Below, piece after piece: positions 9,370-21,261 of a DNA stretch of 64,000 nucleotides (within the stretch, counting starts at the first letter, position 1; the number at the start of each line of letters is the position of its first letter). The position numbers were made by a program, and so were the translations under genes. The stretch lies in contig CM066307.1 of assembly GCA_033807695.1 (NCBI GenBank), positions 124,001 through 188,000 on the forward strand, given 5' to 3'. Source of the DNA: Daedaleopsis sinensis. Lineage: Eukaryota > Basidiomycota > Agaricomycetes > Polyporales > Polyporaceae. Below the pieces are notes generated by a model that had not been told where the DNA came from, did not search any database, and saw only the letters and a list, made by a program, of their open reading frames with translations.

Positions 9370-11931
9370 TGAAATCTGAACACACGCGAACGACTGCAGT
9401 CGGAGAAGCGAAGACCAATGCGAGGGGATGAGGAAAAGCGAACAGATGCGAGTAGGTGCAGGAAGCGCCCGGCAAGTGCGAAATGCGGAGCGTGCAGTGG
9501 GAGAAGTGAGTGTTTACGCAGTGCGCAGGTTGAGCGAGAGCGCACAGAGGATGGCGCGAGACTATTTAGCGAGCTGAGAGGAGAACGCGGCAGTTAGCGT
9601 ACAGTGCAGTAAGCATAACTTGCACATAGTACTTACAACGTAGAGACGAGAGAGCACAGACAAGAGAGCACAGACGAGAGGGCACAGACGCGAGGCGCAG
9701 CAAGAGGAAGGCGCAAAAAAGTGGAGCGCTGAAAGGAGGGAGCGGTTAGCGAACAGCGCGGTATGAGGAGGCGGGCGGAATACGTACAGTGCAATTCAAA
9801 CGAAGAAGGCGCAGATGTGAGGCACAGCAAGAAGAAGGCGCAAGACTGTTCAGGTGTGGCGAGCAGGCGGGGCAAGGATGCGGGCAGGGCGAGGATGCGG
9901 TGAAAGGAGAACGTAGTTGCGAGGACGTGGGCGAGAGGATTTAGGTGTGGCGAGCGGGCGGGGCAAGGATGCAGGCAGGGCGAGGATGCGGGCAGAGCGA
10001 GGATGCGGCGAAAGGAGGGCGTAGTCGCGAGGACGTGGGCGAGAGGATTTAGGTGTGGCGAGCGGGCGGGGCAAGGATGCAGGCAGGGCGAGGATGCGGC
10101 GAAAGGAGGGCGTAGTCGCGAGGACGTGGGCGAGAGGATTTAGGTGTGGCGAGCGGGCGGGGCAAGGATGCAGGCAGGGCGAGGATGCGGCGAAAGGAGG
10201 GCGTGGGCAAGAGGTATGGCGAGAGGAAGGTGTGGCGAGCGGACAGCGCGAGGACGTATTACAGTGGCGTGCAGAGTGCAAGGCGCGGTGAGAGGACGGC
10301 GCGGTGAACGGATGGAGCGAGAACGTACCGTGGGGTGGCGCACACACAAGGGACGATGAGAGCAAGGGGTGAACGACACACTCGGCGCGCTGTGAGGAGA
10401 CTGAGTTGAGCGGATGACGGGTGAGCGTAAGTACAGATACGTACTACGTGCAGCACAGTGCGTGGTGGGCGAAGAGCACGAGAGAAGCGAATGGGAGAGC
10501 AGGATGACAAGAGGACAGAGCGGAGGGTGGGGGAAGGTCTCTAGCAAGTGGGAGACGAGCGGGGGAGTTGAACAAAGCGGAGTATGGGGAAGGTCGCTGG
10601 TCAGTGGGGGCGGGAGACGGGTGAGGGGCTTGACAGACGAGCTCACCTATATACCGTCCACGGTCGAGTCGTTCGAGGTGGTCGCCGTCGATTCAATTAC
10701 GTCTGACAGCGTATCAGGCTCCTCGACCCTGCAGAAGACGATGAGCAGAGTCTGTTCCGCACGGGGTGGTCAGCGCTCCCGCGAGAAGGTTTGATGTACC
10801 TTCCTATAATTAGATACTCTGCAGCCACTGCAGTGCTGCACACCCTCTGTAGCGTTAGGAAGCACCACAACATGGGGACACGGTGCTTTGAAGGAGGAGG
10901 AGTTGCTGCTACAGTGCTACCCACGCAAACTTTGCGCGCGACACCGGGAGTTGCGTGCGTGAGCTGCGCGCGAGACGATGGGGAGCTGTGCGCGATGCCG
11001 TCGATCGAGAAGTGTCTTTGCAGCTTCTATTACCAATGCTTAAATTCTTGCCTGGGGTCCGTATCGTACGGAGTGAGCTCCAGCATTCGAGATTAAATAC
11101 ATAGGATCTGCAGTGCATGACTTGAGTGAGCGTTTGTGCCAAAATTAGTGTATGTTGAGATTGATTGAAATGACTCACCAAGATGTTCTTCCTACAGAAT
11201 GTGAGCACTTGAGTGCTTTGCGATTCGAGCGAGCCATTGCAACCTTCGGCATGCAGCAGTTTCATAACACTCCGAACACACAGCATCATATTCTATACAT
11301 CGAGCAGAATCTAGGGCACACAGACAGTTTCGTTGTATATAGCTTTCTAAATGATGATTCAGTATGTTACTCGGACACTATGCATAGAGATTTATAACTC
11401 ACCATGTGCACAAGACTCCCTATCGTCACTATACACCCTCCTTCCTTGAATATGAAATTGATATAGCAACGGCATTCGATAGACAGAAGAAGCAATGAGG
11501 ATATGTTAATGAGGTCGAGATAGTGTGATGTACAATGCACGGCCGGGTGCGATGAACAGGGGAAGGGAAAGGGAAATAGTAGGAGAGGAAGAAGAGCATG
11601 GGATACGTGGCTGGAGGCGACAGCTTTTATACATGGAGTGAAGACCGAGACCCGCCTATGTCGCGCGTATACATAAATAATGGTGACTCAGGCTCTGTGA
11701 TGGACATGCTGATTGATTTCAAATAATCAGCACGGAGATGGAGGTGGGCGGCGAGTGTGTTGCGTGACGGTGACAGTGAGATCTGCAAGGAGAGACACTG
11801 TGCAGGGGACTGCCGATCGCCCCAGGGCAGCCTCTCGCAGAACTGAGAGGCTCCCCGTGGGCATGGGACGGCCGCGGTATGGGGTGGAGGCGTCGGGGCG
11901 ACTCCTAGAGCAGCAGGCGCAGGGCGTGACG
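9370..11931. other. Gene-poor stretch with minisatellite
   Basis: Upstream of the minus-strand gene the sequence is purine-rich and repetitive to about 10.6 kb, with the 91-bp minisatellite listed separately. From 10.7 to 11.93 kb I see no gene. Long frames crossing 9850-10650 on either strand are products of the repeat and lack conserved features. Confidence 0.5.
9852..10215. repeat. Minisatellite, four copies of a ~91-bp unit
   Basis: Units begin with AGGTGTGGCGAGC at 9852, 9943, 10051 and 10142. Copies 1 and 3 are 91 bp. Copy 2 is 108 bp because of an extra 17-bp internal GCGAGGATGC-type subrepeat. Copy 4 is truncated. Copies 2-4 are nearly identical, so the array expanded recently. It lies about 0.5 kb upstream of the start of the 9369-6972 gene. 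Confidence 0.85.
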
Positions 11932-13560
11932 TTATGTCCCCGCAGCGAGGATGAACGCGAGGTCCTGCTCGCTCGCTGCGTTCAGCTGCCGCGAACGGGC
12001 CTTTAGGCGCACTGCAGAAAGCAACGTGACGTTAGCTACGGCGTGCTAAGCCTACGGGCCCGCAGTGATTGCCACTCACGCATACGGTCGAAGCTGAGTA
12101 ACACGACCTTCGCGGCGCCGGCGACGTCCTTCGGCGCGGCGTCCTCGTTCTTCAGCAGCGCGGACCCGTCGACCCAGTGCTCGTCCTGCCACAGAGCTGC
12201 ACGCAGGATGAGGTCGTCCATGTTGCGCTCCCACATGTTGCTGGAGAAGTCGACCTGCTCCGTCCGCACGTTGAGGTTCGTGAGGTAGTTCCCGCGGGAC
12301 GTCTAGACCTTGAGCGACGACGAGTGGGACCGGATGTGCGTCGTGATGTACTTCATCGCCGTGGCCGCCGCTTCGCCAAGGGGCGTCATCGAGCTTGATT
12401 GGCTGTCAAGCTCCATGATGACCGGGAGGGGGACGACGACCGTCCAGCGGGTGGACTCGACGAGCGCGGAGAACTCGGCCAGAGAGGAGAGCAAGATGTT
12501 CGTGTCCACGACCAGAACCGTGTAGCCTGGTACCACATGGAGCAAGTGCCGTGCACGCTCTAGCTTACACGTTGACGCTGGCCGAGAGCGACGAGGGACA
12601 GACGGCTCCTGCTGCCCGGACTCGAGCAGCGACTCCAAGTACTGCCGACGCGCCTGTAAAAAACGCAACGGCCGTTAGTCCTGACCACGAGCGCGATGAT
12701 ACCAGGCCTACCTTCAACCTCCGAATCTCCTCCGAGTCCGCCTCGCCGTCATCGCCCGACTCGTCGTCCACGTGCATCTCATCAGCGTTGTCGACCTCCA
12801 TCGAGTCCTCATCCCACCGCGTCCCCTGCAGCCGCAGCTCCTCCTCGTCACGCTCTCGGCGCTCCTCCTCCCTCCACCGCGCCACCTTCTCAGCGAGGAC
12901 GCCCTCGATCCGCCAGCACGGGCGGCCGTCATGCGGCGACGACGACGTGAACTTGAAGCCGTGGATGTCGCGCGCGATGCGGAGGTCAGCACGTGTGAGG
13001 CGCACCCATCGCCGCTTCTCCGGCGACTCCTCCTTGGAGGGCTCCCGCTCGTCGCCCTCGTCCTCGATGATGCCGTCCTTCAGCTGCTCGGGGACCTCGA
13101 TGTGGTCGAGGACTTCGACCTCCATGTTGCGCTCCTCGCCTGCTGAGTCGAGCTCCAACTTGCTCTAGAAGCCGCGCTCGAACACCTTCTTCCCACCCCA
13201 TCCCATCCCGCGCACGCACCAGTCCTCGGGCAGCGGCTTGCACGCTCTCTGTGGTCATCTTCTGGTGCTCACAGAGGATGTCCTTGCGCGGGATTTTCGT
13301 AAGAAACATCGCGAGCTCCTCCCAAGGACGGAGCGCTCCAGCGCCGCGCGCGCAGTCGACTCTCGGAAGACAGTGGTGAGGAACGTGAGGATGATGGTAT
13401 TATACGGGTTGATGGTCGGCGTAGCGTACTCGTTGGGACGGCGGGAACGGGTGCCGCAGGGTGTGCGACAGCATGGCGAAGGTGAGCTGCATCGCGAGCT
13501 TCAGCGCAGCGGGCAGTTCGGGCTCCTGGAGGATCGGAGAAGTTGAAGATGCTGATCCCC
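11932..13560 (-). pseudogene. Broken EST1/SMG6-like PIN-domain gene
   Basis: Read on the minus strand, the segments match the C-terminal half of fungal EST1/SMG6-type PIN proteins (telomere/NMD factors). They include LPAALKLAMQLTFAML, then INPYNTIILTFLTTVF, then LPEDWCVRGM, an acidic linker, and the PIN core (YTVLVVDTNILLSSL, VVVPLPVIMELD, then ERNMDDLILRAALWQ). Two introns are still recognisable, after ...EEIRRLK and after ...VLLSFDR, and the last exon ends normally at 11934-11932. It is dead: TAG at 13167-13165 (usually Trp), TAG at 12305-12303 (usually Gln in SLKVQTSRG), and at least three frame changes near 13440, 13335 and 13245. The N-terminal half is not recognisable upstream of 13560. 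The functional copy is presumably elsewhere. Confidence 0.85.
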
Positions 13561-14128
13561 AGTTACCGGAAGACTTGGGCATTGGAGTCGGTCGTCCGGT
13601 CCTCAGAGAACCATTGATGGGTGGATTTGGAGCCTGATGGCGGTGCTGCAACGTGAAAGAGGACCGTGTCGTGCTTTCGGAGATCGAAAACCTGGCGATG
13701 AGAGTCTGGCACACCGCGTGATGGATTGGCAGCCTGCATTATCCGGGGGTGTATTGCACGCGGGGATTGCGAGCTGGATGCAGTGTCAGACATGGCCTCG
13801 GGTTCGGAGGTGACAACAGCCCTGAAAATTAATTTAAGCGGCATGGTTCGGTTGAGCAACTCACCTTTTTCATGATACCCATCTTCGTGCTGAGTGGATG
13901 AGCCTGAGACGACTGGACTTCAAGTTGTCGATGGTGGCACTTGTGAGCTTGAATCTCATTGTCAGATTGAACTCGTAGAGAAATATTGGCACGCACCTAT
14001 AGGAGAGCCAACTTGAACGTGGATGAGGAGGCTAAGGTAAGTTGGCAGTGGGAGTCAAACATTGAACATCGAAGTTGAATGTTGAAGTTATTCAAGCGAC
14101 ATACATATATTGAACGCAGAGTAGTAGA
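13561..14128. other. Spacer with TTGAA cluster
   Basis: A minus-strand frame continues from the PIN pseudogene to about 13860 but carries nothing I recognise. From 13949 to 14114 the motif TTGAA occurs seven times in one orientation, next to the stop of transposase copy 1. This may be the subterminal region of that element. Confidence 0.4.
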
Positions 14129-17100
14129 CTACGTATCCCAAATCGTACCAAAATATTTCCTACAACGCAAGAGCATGTCCCCATCTATAGTATCGACCAC
14201 AAAATAATCATGGTGTTCGGCATCACCGCAGTCAGGGACGATATAAGCTCCACGAACAATAGATTCCATGTGGATGAACCTGGTACCTCTCGAGCGGACG
14301 CGGCATAATCCCAAGTCAGAATCGACCAGACGACGCGGGCGATCATAGACCACCTCGTAGACTTCAACGAATGCGAAGGGGTGCATGACCTCAGTGTTCG
14401 TTTGGTAGACGAACATCTCCATCAGTCTACCAAAGCGCACTGCAGGGGAGCTGTCGGCGGTGTTGTTAGTCAGGAACATGACACAGTCGAATCGAGCCAT
14501 GCGATGGAAGTTTCGGTTGCACCGCAAGTAGTCGACGGTCAACTCCCAAGTGACCTCAGAGTTATATTCAACCTTGAGGTACTTGGCCGGAGTAACCTAT
14601 GCAAGTGAAGTACGATGTCAGCACCGGTGCCGACCGTAGCTGAGGCAGTATTCGCGTCGGAAATGTTACCTTGTCAGAAGCCTTTAAAGAAATTGCTGCG
14701 TGTCCTCGTCCAGTAATACGCAGCTGAGCGAGGAACTCGTTCAAGCGCTTGGAGAACATTGAGTACGCGATGTCGCCAGTGTGCGACCGTTCAATGGATG
14801 CCAGCGAGACCGGTGCGTCGCGTGAGCCAAGCATGATGTGCCCGAACCGGAAAGGGTTGACGTCTTCCCATTCTTCACTGAGATCTTCGGGATTGATCTC
14901 ATGGTGAGTGTCGTTGGCAGCATCTTGTGCATCTATGAGATGGCGGATAGACTTCGCGACCAGGAAGTTGTGCTCCACGTCAGCGATCTTGTATGTGCGA
15001 CATCAGTAAGCATTTGAGAAACACACAATGAGCTCAACACATCACCTGATGCTCGACATCCTTGAAGTTTGTCCGCGTCTGATAGATGAGCTTGAGCGAA
15101 TGATGGGAAGCCTCTGAGGGCTTGCTATTGAAATTCCGGGTGACGCCCTTATCTTCAATGTCTTTCGCAGTATGCTCGTGGGTGTGCATCTTGGGGAAGT
15201 TCCACTTCTTGGTCGGATAGACCTCTTCATATTCCTGACAATGACAACATGTATGAGCACTACGATCGAGCATGGCAGTTGAATGATGTGGCATCACCAG
15301 TATAGCCTTCGAGAAACGAGGGAGGGCTTTCCGGAAACAGTCCAATCTTCCCTCGGTTTGACGGGTCAGACCAGAGTACACATCAAGAATGATGTAGACG
15401 CGGATCGCCTTCATGAGAATATATCAACGCCTGTTCTCAATGAGGACGTTGTAGGTAGCAGGAACAATGACCTAGTGGCATAATGATTGTAGTGAGTTCT
15501 AACGAAGGGGGATAACGTGTCACATACCTTCGAGATATCCTCGTATTTGCTACCATCAGCAAAAGAGACGGAGTCGACTTCGGAGAAGTGGTTGAGATCT
15601 CTCCAACGCGGAAGATCTTCGAACCTATTTGAAGACATCCTTCAATAACAAGCAGACGGAGCAGTCGTGCGCATCGTAATTCTCACTGTGCATTGGCTTG
15701 AATTCGCGCATTACGTTCTGCATCTGACAGAATCTTCTGATATTGGTCGAAAAGGTGATCACTGAACAGCCCGCCATGGTACGCGTGCAACCTGTCCCAG
15801 GAGAGCGCGTCGTGGACATTGCAATGTGGGATACGCCAGAAGACGTTCTGTCACGCATGGTGGATGAGCGAAGACAGCATGAGGTGCGAATGCCAACTAG
15901 AACATACCAGGACAGGACGGAGACTGTTCTCTGTAAGATCAGCTTTCTTCTGTTTGGCGGTAACATCTTGCTCGACGATGATGTATTGGCCTTCTTCGTG
16001 TGTCCTGAGCTTGTGGGGACAGACCTCATGCAACACCTTGAGCGCGTCGGTCGAAACGTGACATATAGGACAGCTTTGCTTGCCGCCGGAACCGCGGGTC
16101 AAAGCCATCATAGTTCTACAAAGAAGACATGATGAGCGCCTCAATGTTGGAAAATGCGAGATGAAATACGCACTGTTCCTCAAAGTCTGCGCTGAGAATC
16201 AGAACGATCGGATAGAGCACGCGCTCTACGCCATCGCCGCATCGGAACTTCTGACCACGACCTGAACCCCATTTGTACACGTCCGCGATCGCCTTCAGTA
16301 TGATCCAGAAGGACTCGTGCCATACGACGCGTTTGTGGGTGGTGTAGCTGAGCTTGCCCTCCTCATCGCTGTCTTCTACCTGATAGTAAATGAAACATCT
16401 GTAGAGATACACGAGGCGCTGAGTACTAGACTTACAATCGGTAGGAAGCCAACAACTTGACCGCCGCCGAATCCATCGCTGTTGCGGATGTCAATTGGCA
16501 GGTTAGCCAGCCTCGCGATGACGGGATAACCTTTCTGTGCTCCAAATGAGGACAGCTTGGTTTTATCCGCATAGAGGGTGAACATGACCGGCCCATCGAC
16601 GTCTGGAGGGAGGGTATCCTAAACGATCGTCACTTAGTTGTTCGCATCATCGAAACACAAGCTATTTTATTACCTCGATTCTCCACCATGCGTTAGCCGT
16701 GTGCGGCTCGTCGATGAATCGCACCCATTGGCCGTCAGTGAACTTGTAGCGTTTGACGGCATGCCAGACCATCCTCTGCGCGAGAATCGGATCACTGATC
16801 AAATTGAGGGCCCAGTCCCAGATGTTGCGTGACCATACAGTATATTTGAGCGGCACCGGTCGTTGCAGATACGGTACAGACACGACGTACGCAGTGTACT
16901 ACAGGCAATACATGAGCTCACAAATCATACTTCGAGCGACAAAAAATACAGACACCAGGCTGTTTGTTCTCCGCAGCCTTCCACGCTTTCCGTACATCCT
17001 GGTACGACTGGAAGGACAGTTCCGTAGAGTCCGACCCGATGCGCTTGATGAGGGCTAAAGACTCGTTGATCTGGGCCTTGGTCAGGCCGGCCTTCAACGC

Positions 17101-18408
17101 GAAGTGCGCAAACTCGAAGTCCGTCCTCGTCTTGAACGGCTTCCAAGGCTCGGAAGCCCATCCGGCGATCGGAGTAGAAGGAGGGGAGTCGCCGACGAGG
17201 AAGTCGCCGAGCTTGTAGTAGATGTACTTCCCGCCAGCGTGAGGGTGTGGGACGATTTTGATATCGCCTTCTTCTGGCTCCCACTCCGAATCGTCGGTAA
17301 GGAGTGTCGGAGGGCCATCCGACCCAGAGTCCAAGTGAACGCTTGAGGCGGCTTTCGAACTGGCGCCTACCTCAGCGACCGGCCGCTTGCCATCGGCGCG
17401 GGACGAAGGCGGCTGCGAAGTGGCGAGCAGGTGTGTAGAAACAGTGATCTTCGATCGCACAGGAACATCGTCACTGCGCGACTGCGTCGTCGGAACAGGC
17501 GCAGAGGGAACGGAAACTTCCGCCGGGATCCAGACTGAAACATGTTCGTGTCACAACCTGGAGATGTATTAATAGGGTTACGAAACTGCTCACCTCTGCC
17601 TTTCAGAGTAGGGGGTGCGCCGAGGTAGTCTTCATCGACTGAAGCTGAACCCTTCACAGTAGGGTTGGTGCCTAGGTGTAGTAAGATTGCAGTCAGCATT
17701 GTAAACATGCTGCAGACTCTAGTAACCCGATGGTGAGCGTACCTGGTTCCGCGCGCGACGTGTCTTTGACGCGACGAGTGCCCGTGCAGACGATGTTATG
17801 TTCAGCCTGACTACCCGAAGGAATAGGTTCTTGGCAACCTGGGCAGATAACATGATTCTTCCGAGGCCGCATGACTAGACATGCCCAATCCGCTGTCAGT
17901 GCCAAGTCATACTCCATGATCATCACACATTACCTACCAAGGTCTAACAGAGATGTAGCGAGAGGTAGCAAAGATGAAAATCAAAGTACAAGGAGAAGAG
18001 GCTTGAGGAAACGAGAGTGGGGGAGGAGGCCAAGAGCAGGAGCTGGGGAAGTAGAAATTCGAACATCAGCTTTATAAAGGCAAACATGAACTGTCCGTGC
18101 GATAGTTTATTTAAGTGATTCCCACTCTCCGCAGCCGACTCTCATGATCCAGGGAGCGACTCACCAGCTTCAGGGGCGATTCGTAAGCTCCTGGGAGCGA
18201 TTCTCATATCTAGATATAGTCCAGGAACGGTTCGCACGTCCGGTTTAAGCCGGCGCTTCAAGGTCGGTTCAACTACATCGGAGACTTAGTTGATATGGAT
18301 CAGATGGGAAAAAGAAGGCGGTTCATCTGGATGGGCGTTCGGCATTTTCCGACATAGCCTGGCGACTGCGACGTGACAGCTCGAACGCGTCGGACTCGCA
18401 AGCTTCAA
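13949..18408. mobile_element. Plavaka-type DNA transposon copy 1 (approximate limits)
   Basis: The element contains one transposase gene (17872-14129, minus). Proposed ends rest only on motif clusters: seven TTGAA at 13949-14114 and three TTCAA at 18257-18408 in inverted orientation. No terminal inverted repeat or target duplication was found by eye. Unlike copy 2 it carries no DUF6532 partner. Confidence 0.4.
14129..17872 (-). pseudogene. Plavaka-family transposase, one in-frame stop
   Basis: About 13 exons can be joined through short GT..AG introns. The N-terminus has a CPGCQEPIPSGSQAEHNIVC zinc finger. A linker and the Plavaka core follow: IWDWALNLI, YKFTDGQWVRFIDEPHTANAWW, LPIDIRNSDGFGGGQVVGF, CGDGVERVLYPIVLILSADFEEQ, HAYHGGLFSDHLFDQY, FEDLPRWRDLNHF, KWNFPKMHTHEHTAKDIEDKGVTRNFNSKP. 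A long C-terminal region ends at 14129. The frame is broken once, by TGA at 15426-15424 inside the conserved NVLIEN...YILMKAIR segment. The ancestral codon could be CGA, i.e. a C-to-T change at a CpG. Everything else reads through. The start at 17872 is the ATG just before the zinc finger; an upstream ATG at 17926 is possible. Confidence 0.82.
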
Positions 18409-19112
18409 TGGCACTTTGTCCTGGAACGGTGACCCAAGTGTTGTGGCAGGATCCATCGAGATTGAATCAAGAGTGGGTTCGATGTGTACAGCACGATATC
18501 TGCATTAGGCCTAAAACTCGGGTCAGAGTAACCCTGAAGAACTTGCGGTCAGTGAGGCGATACGCGGTTTGTTCAGATTGAAACGCATGGGCTCACATGT
18601 AAGGGATAACCGCGCCCGCCGTAGTCAACTGAATGTCCGCGCTCGAGTTAATGTTATAACAGAATGACGTATGCTCGTAGATAGTGTGCATGTTTGCTAA
18701 CCAGGTGGGTACTTATGTGGATCGACGAGTGTATATCGGATCCGTTCGCATTAATGTAATGTTGTTCGTTGGGGTCAGCTCGTCGACATCCCATCCCATT
18801 TCAACAGTAACTAGTAATGATGAATGCCTCTCACGAACAAAGGTCCCGGATGACCGATGGTCGCGGCACGCCGTTGCAATAACGTTCTGGGCGCCGTTCC
18901 CAGTCGGACTCTGAGGCGCAGCTGCATTTCCTATGCAAAAAGCGTCACCCTGGAGATACATGACATGGGTAGCATCAGCTTGTAAGGGACGCGAAAACAC
19001 GAAGTACGCAAACGAACACAACTGACCGTGACGAGACGTGGACGAGACCGAGACCGAAACCGAACCACCCTCTACCTCCTTCATCCTCAAGCATCAACAT
19101 CCATCACCGGCC
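17873..19112. other. Intergenic, probable 5' flank of transposon copy 1
   Basis: No gene seen. From 18120 to 18220 a GGGAGCGAYTC-like phrase recurs, and three TTCAA lie at 18257-18408. The rest up to 19112 is unremarkable. Confidence 0.4.
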
Positions 19113-19793
19113 TCACCCCTCAGGCCTCCTCTCCCGATCCCACCTAAACACGACGAGCGGCACCATGTCCCACATCTCCTGCACGCCCGCCCCGAGGATC
19201 CGGAGCGTCATGAGCGCCGCCGTGAGCTGCCCGCCCGCCGCCGCCTCCAGCGCGCTCCGCTCCATCGCGCGCTGCCCGCCACGCTCCCCCCAGCCTCCCC
19301 GCCCAACGGCCATGACGTAGACCGGCACGACGATCAGCGCAAGCTTGATCGTGCTCGCCCCGTCCTTTAGCACCGACATCACCATCGTCCACGCATCGAG
19401 CACCCCCTGCCCCCGCGTGGCCCCCACCGCTAGGGGCGCGGCACGGCGCCTGCGGACGTCGGTGCCGAAGACGACGTGGAAGGCGAGCACGGCGAGCATC
19501 GTCGGCGCGTAGCACACGAACGCGCACACGGCGCCGACGAGCATCGCGGCGGGGAGCACCGGGTAGAAGGTGAACAGCGGAAGCGCGGCGCTCAGCGCGA
19601 AGCGCGTGCTCAGCGCTGCGGCATGCGTGCCGAAGAACGCGATGCACGCGAGGAGCGTCAGGGAAGTGAGAAGCGAGGAGGACCAGCTGAATGGCGCACG
19701 CGCCGCGGGGGCGTGATCAGGTTGGGGCCGGATATGTGCTTGTTGTGGGTGTGGGCTGTCGTGCGTCGTGGCGGGAGGTCTGCGCGCGGGCAT
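19113..19793 (-). CDS. Predicted multi-pass membrane protein
   Basis: I chose the ATG at 19793 (226 aa) because the frame upstream of it (to 20054) is Pro/Ser-rich and may be untranslated or intronic. After a disordered Pro/His-rich N-terminus there are three to four hydrophobic segments: around LLTSLTLLACIAFFG, LPAAMLVGAVCAFVCYAPTMLAVLAFHVVF, and IKLALIVVPVYVMAV. The tail is cytosol-like and ends FRWDRERRPEG. GC at third positions is high, as in other expressed genes here, and no stop interrupts 940 bases. I do not recognise a family. Possible roles cannot be deduced. Confidence 0.55.
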   Translation of the reverse strand: MPARRPPATTHDSPHPQQAHIRPQPDHAPAARAPFSWSSSLLTSLTLLACIAFFGTHAAALSTRFALSAALPLFTFYPVLPAAMLVGAVCAFVCYAPTMLAVLAFHVVFGTDVRRRRAAPLAVGATRGQGVLDAWTMVMSVLKDGASTIKLALIVVPVYVMAVGRGGWGERGGQRAMERSALEAAAGGQLTAALMTLRILGAGVQEMWDMVPLVVFRWDRERRPEG

Positions 19794-20054
19794 GGCGTCC
19801 GCGTGTGGTAGGCTTGAGGCACGGTTAGGTTGTGACGAGTTCGGTCGTGATGATCCTGCAGGCTGAGGTGGGGGCTGGGTGGCTCCTGGCATACCGGGGG
19901 AGCAGGGCGTGTATTTGTACACGACCACCGACCCCTGTGGAGTGGAGGATGGCGGGGGAACGGAGGAGGTCTTGTGCGGTCGCTGGTGAGCGTACAACTC
20001 GCGGGGTCGTCTTGTCGCGTAGATGTAAAATGGAGAGAGATGTAACGGCACCAC

Positions 20055-20691
20055 TCACTCGCGCACACCCAAGAATGCGGCGAACCCTGCGCGTCGGCCA
20101 GCAATTGTGCTCCTGAAGGGTACGTGCCTGCCGTGCGCTTGATACCCACGGCCGGAGTGTTAAAGACCCTCAGTGTTCTCCTTGTGACTATCGAGATTAG
20201 TAAACGTACCTATAATGCACAGAACGGTCTCGGAGCTAGGGGGTCGATATATGCGCTGGCTGGGCTTGCCTGGCTCGTGGTGGGGTCGTGGTGGGTCGTG
20301 GTAGGTCGTGGACTGCGGGAATGCGGCGGAGTGGGGATGTCGAACGTTAACTTCCCTACTGCATCTTCGGCCCGAACTTCTATTACTTACAACTATTCTT
20401 CGTGCGCCAGACCCTGGATACGCACCGACACGCAACGACGGCATTGAATGATCATGACTTCTTCACGTAGGAAGGGGCATGGAAGGCGAAAGCAGCGTAG
20501 GCATAGCATAAGCGAGGCATGGAATGCTCATACTACAATTTTGCGACGGATGGCGGCAATATCAGAACATGTCTCCTACATAACAAACAGCCCGGCCGAC
20601 CCGCCGTACGCGTCGCACAACCCCGACATGCCCTATAGAATGCACGGGCGGGCCACTGTTCCTGGGACGATGGGTCATCGATGACGATCGC
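20055..20691. other. Intergenic, nothing recognised
   Basis: The stretch lies between the start side of the membrane-protein gene and the RPS10 stop. A GTGGGTCGTGGTGGGTCGTGG-like short repeat lies at about 20276-20310. There is no supported coding region. Confidence 0.4.
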
Positions 20692-21261
20692 CTACTCCCG
20701 GGGCGCACCACGGCCAACACCAGCGAACTGTGGCCGGAACTCGCCAGGCGCACCGCCCTCCTTCTTCCTGTAGTCGTCGCGGTCGCCACGAGGAGGGCGG
20801 TAGGTGCCCTCGCCGCCACCAGGGCCGCGCACCTGAGCCGGACGAGGCGGGCGAGCAGCCTTTTTGTGCGTCGAAGGAACAATCTCGGTGGGGAGGTTCA
20901 ACCTGGCGTGATAGAGGCGCATGAACAAGGATAAGGGTGGGAGAGAAGAGAAGATGAGACGCACCACTCGCGGAGATAGTCAACACCCTCCGGGGTGAGG
21001 ACATAGTAGTACCACTGCCACGAGAACTGAGTCTTCACAAGACCCCTGGAAGTAAGGCTTTGCATAGCCTTGATGACTTCGAGGTTAGACACATCGAGCT
21101 CTTCGTGCTTGGGGGCGTTGTAGTCCTTCTTGGCAACCAACACGCCCTCTGTGGAGACGGCTCTTTCGTTATGACCACGTCTATGGATCGTGATTGGATG
21201 TGAACTGACCCTTGAAGAGAGACTCGTAGATGATACGCCTGTTGGGCTTGGAGATAATCAT
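20692..21261 (-). CDS. RPS10: 40S ribosomal protein S10 (eS10)
   Basis: Three exons, 21261-21210, 21148-20965 and 20902-20692, join in frame to 148 aa, close to the usual length for fungal eS10. The N-terminal winged-helix plectin/S10 domain is complete: [19 protein letters not shown], then [34 protein letters not shown], and [19 protein letters not shown]. The C-terminus is the characteristic Gly/Arg/Pro-rich tail ([20 protein letters not shown]). The product is a structural protein of the small subunit near the mRNA entry channel. The first intron follows 52 nt of coding sequence, as is common for ribosomal protein genes. It is the best housekeeping anchor of the left half and shows no damage. 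Confidence 0.97.

Noticed and set aside
9850..10650. Overlapping Ser/Pro/His-rich frames of about 170 aa
   Set aside because: They arise from reading the 91-bp minisatellite and nearby low-complexity DNA, and have no conserved content.
12551..13168. 205-aa Ser-rich frame on the plus strand
   Set aside because: It is antisense to the acidic linker and PIN part of the EST1/SMG6-like pseudogene.
6972..14128. The acidic-protein gene as the accessory gene of Plavaka copy 1
   Set aside because: It is 4.8 kb away with a pseudogene and a minisatellite between, points the same way as the transposase rather than divergently, and shows no shared end motifs.
15412..15450. A 39-nt intron that would remove the TGA in transposase copy 1
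   Set aside because: It would delete conserved residues of the segment, is shorter than any other intron in the gene, and has a poor donor.
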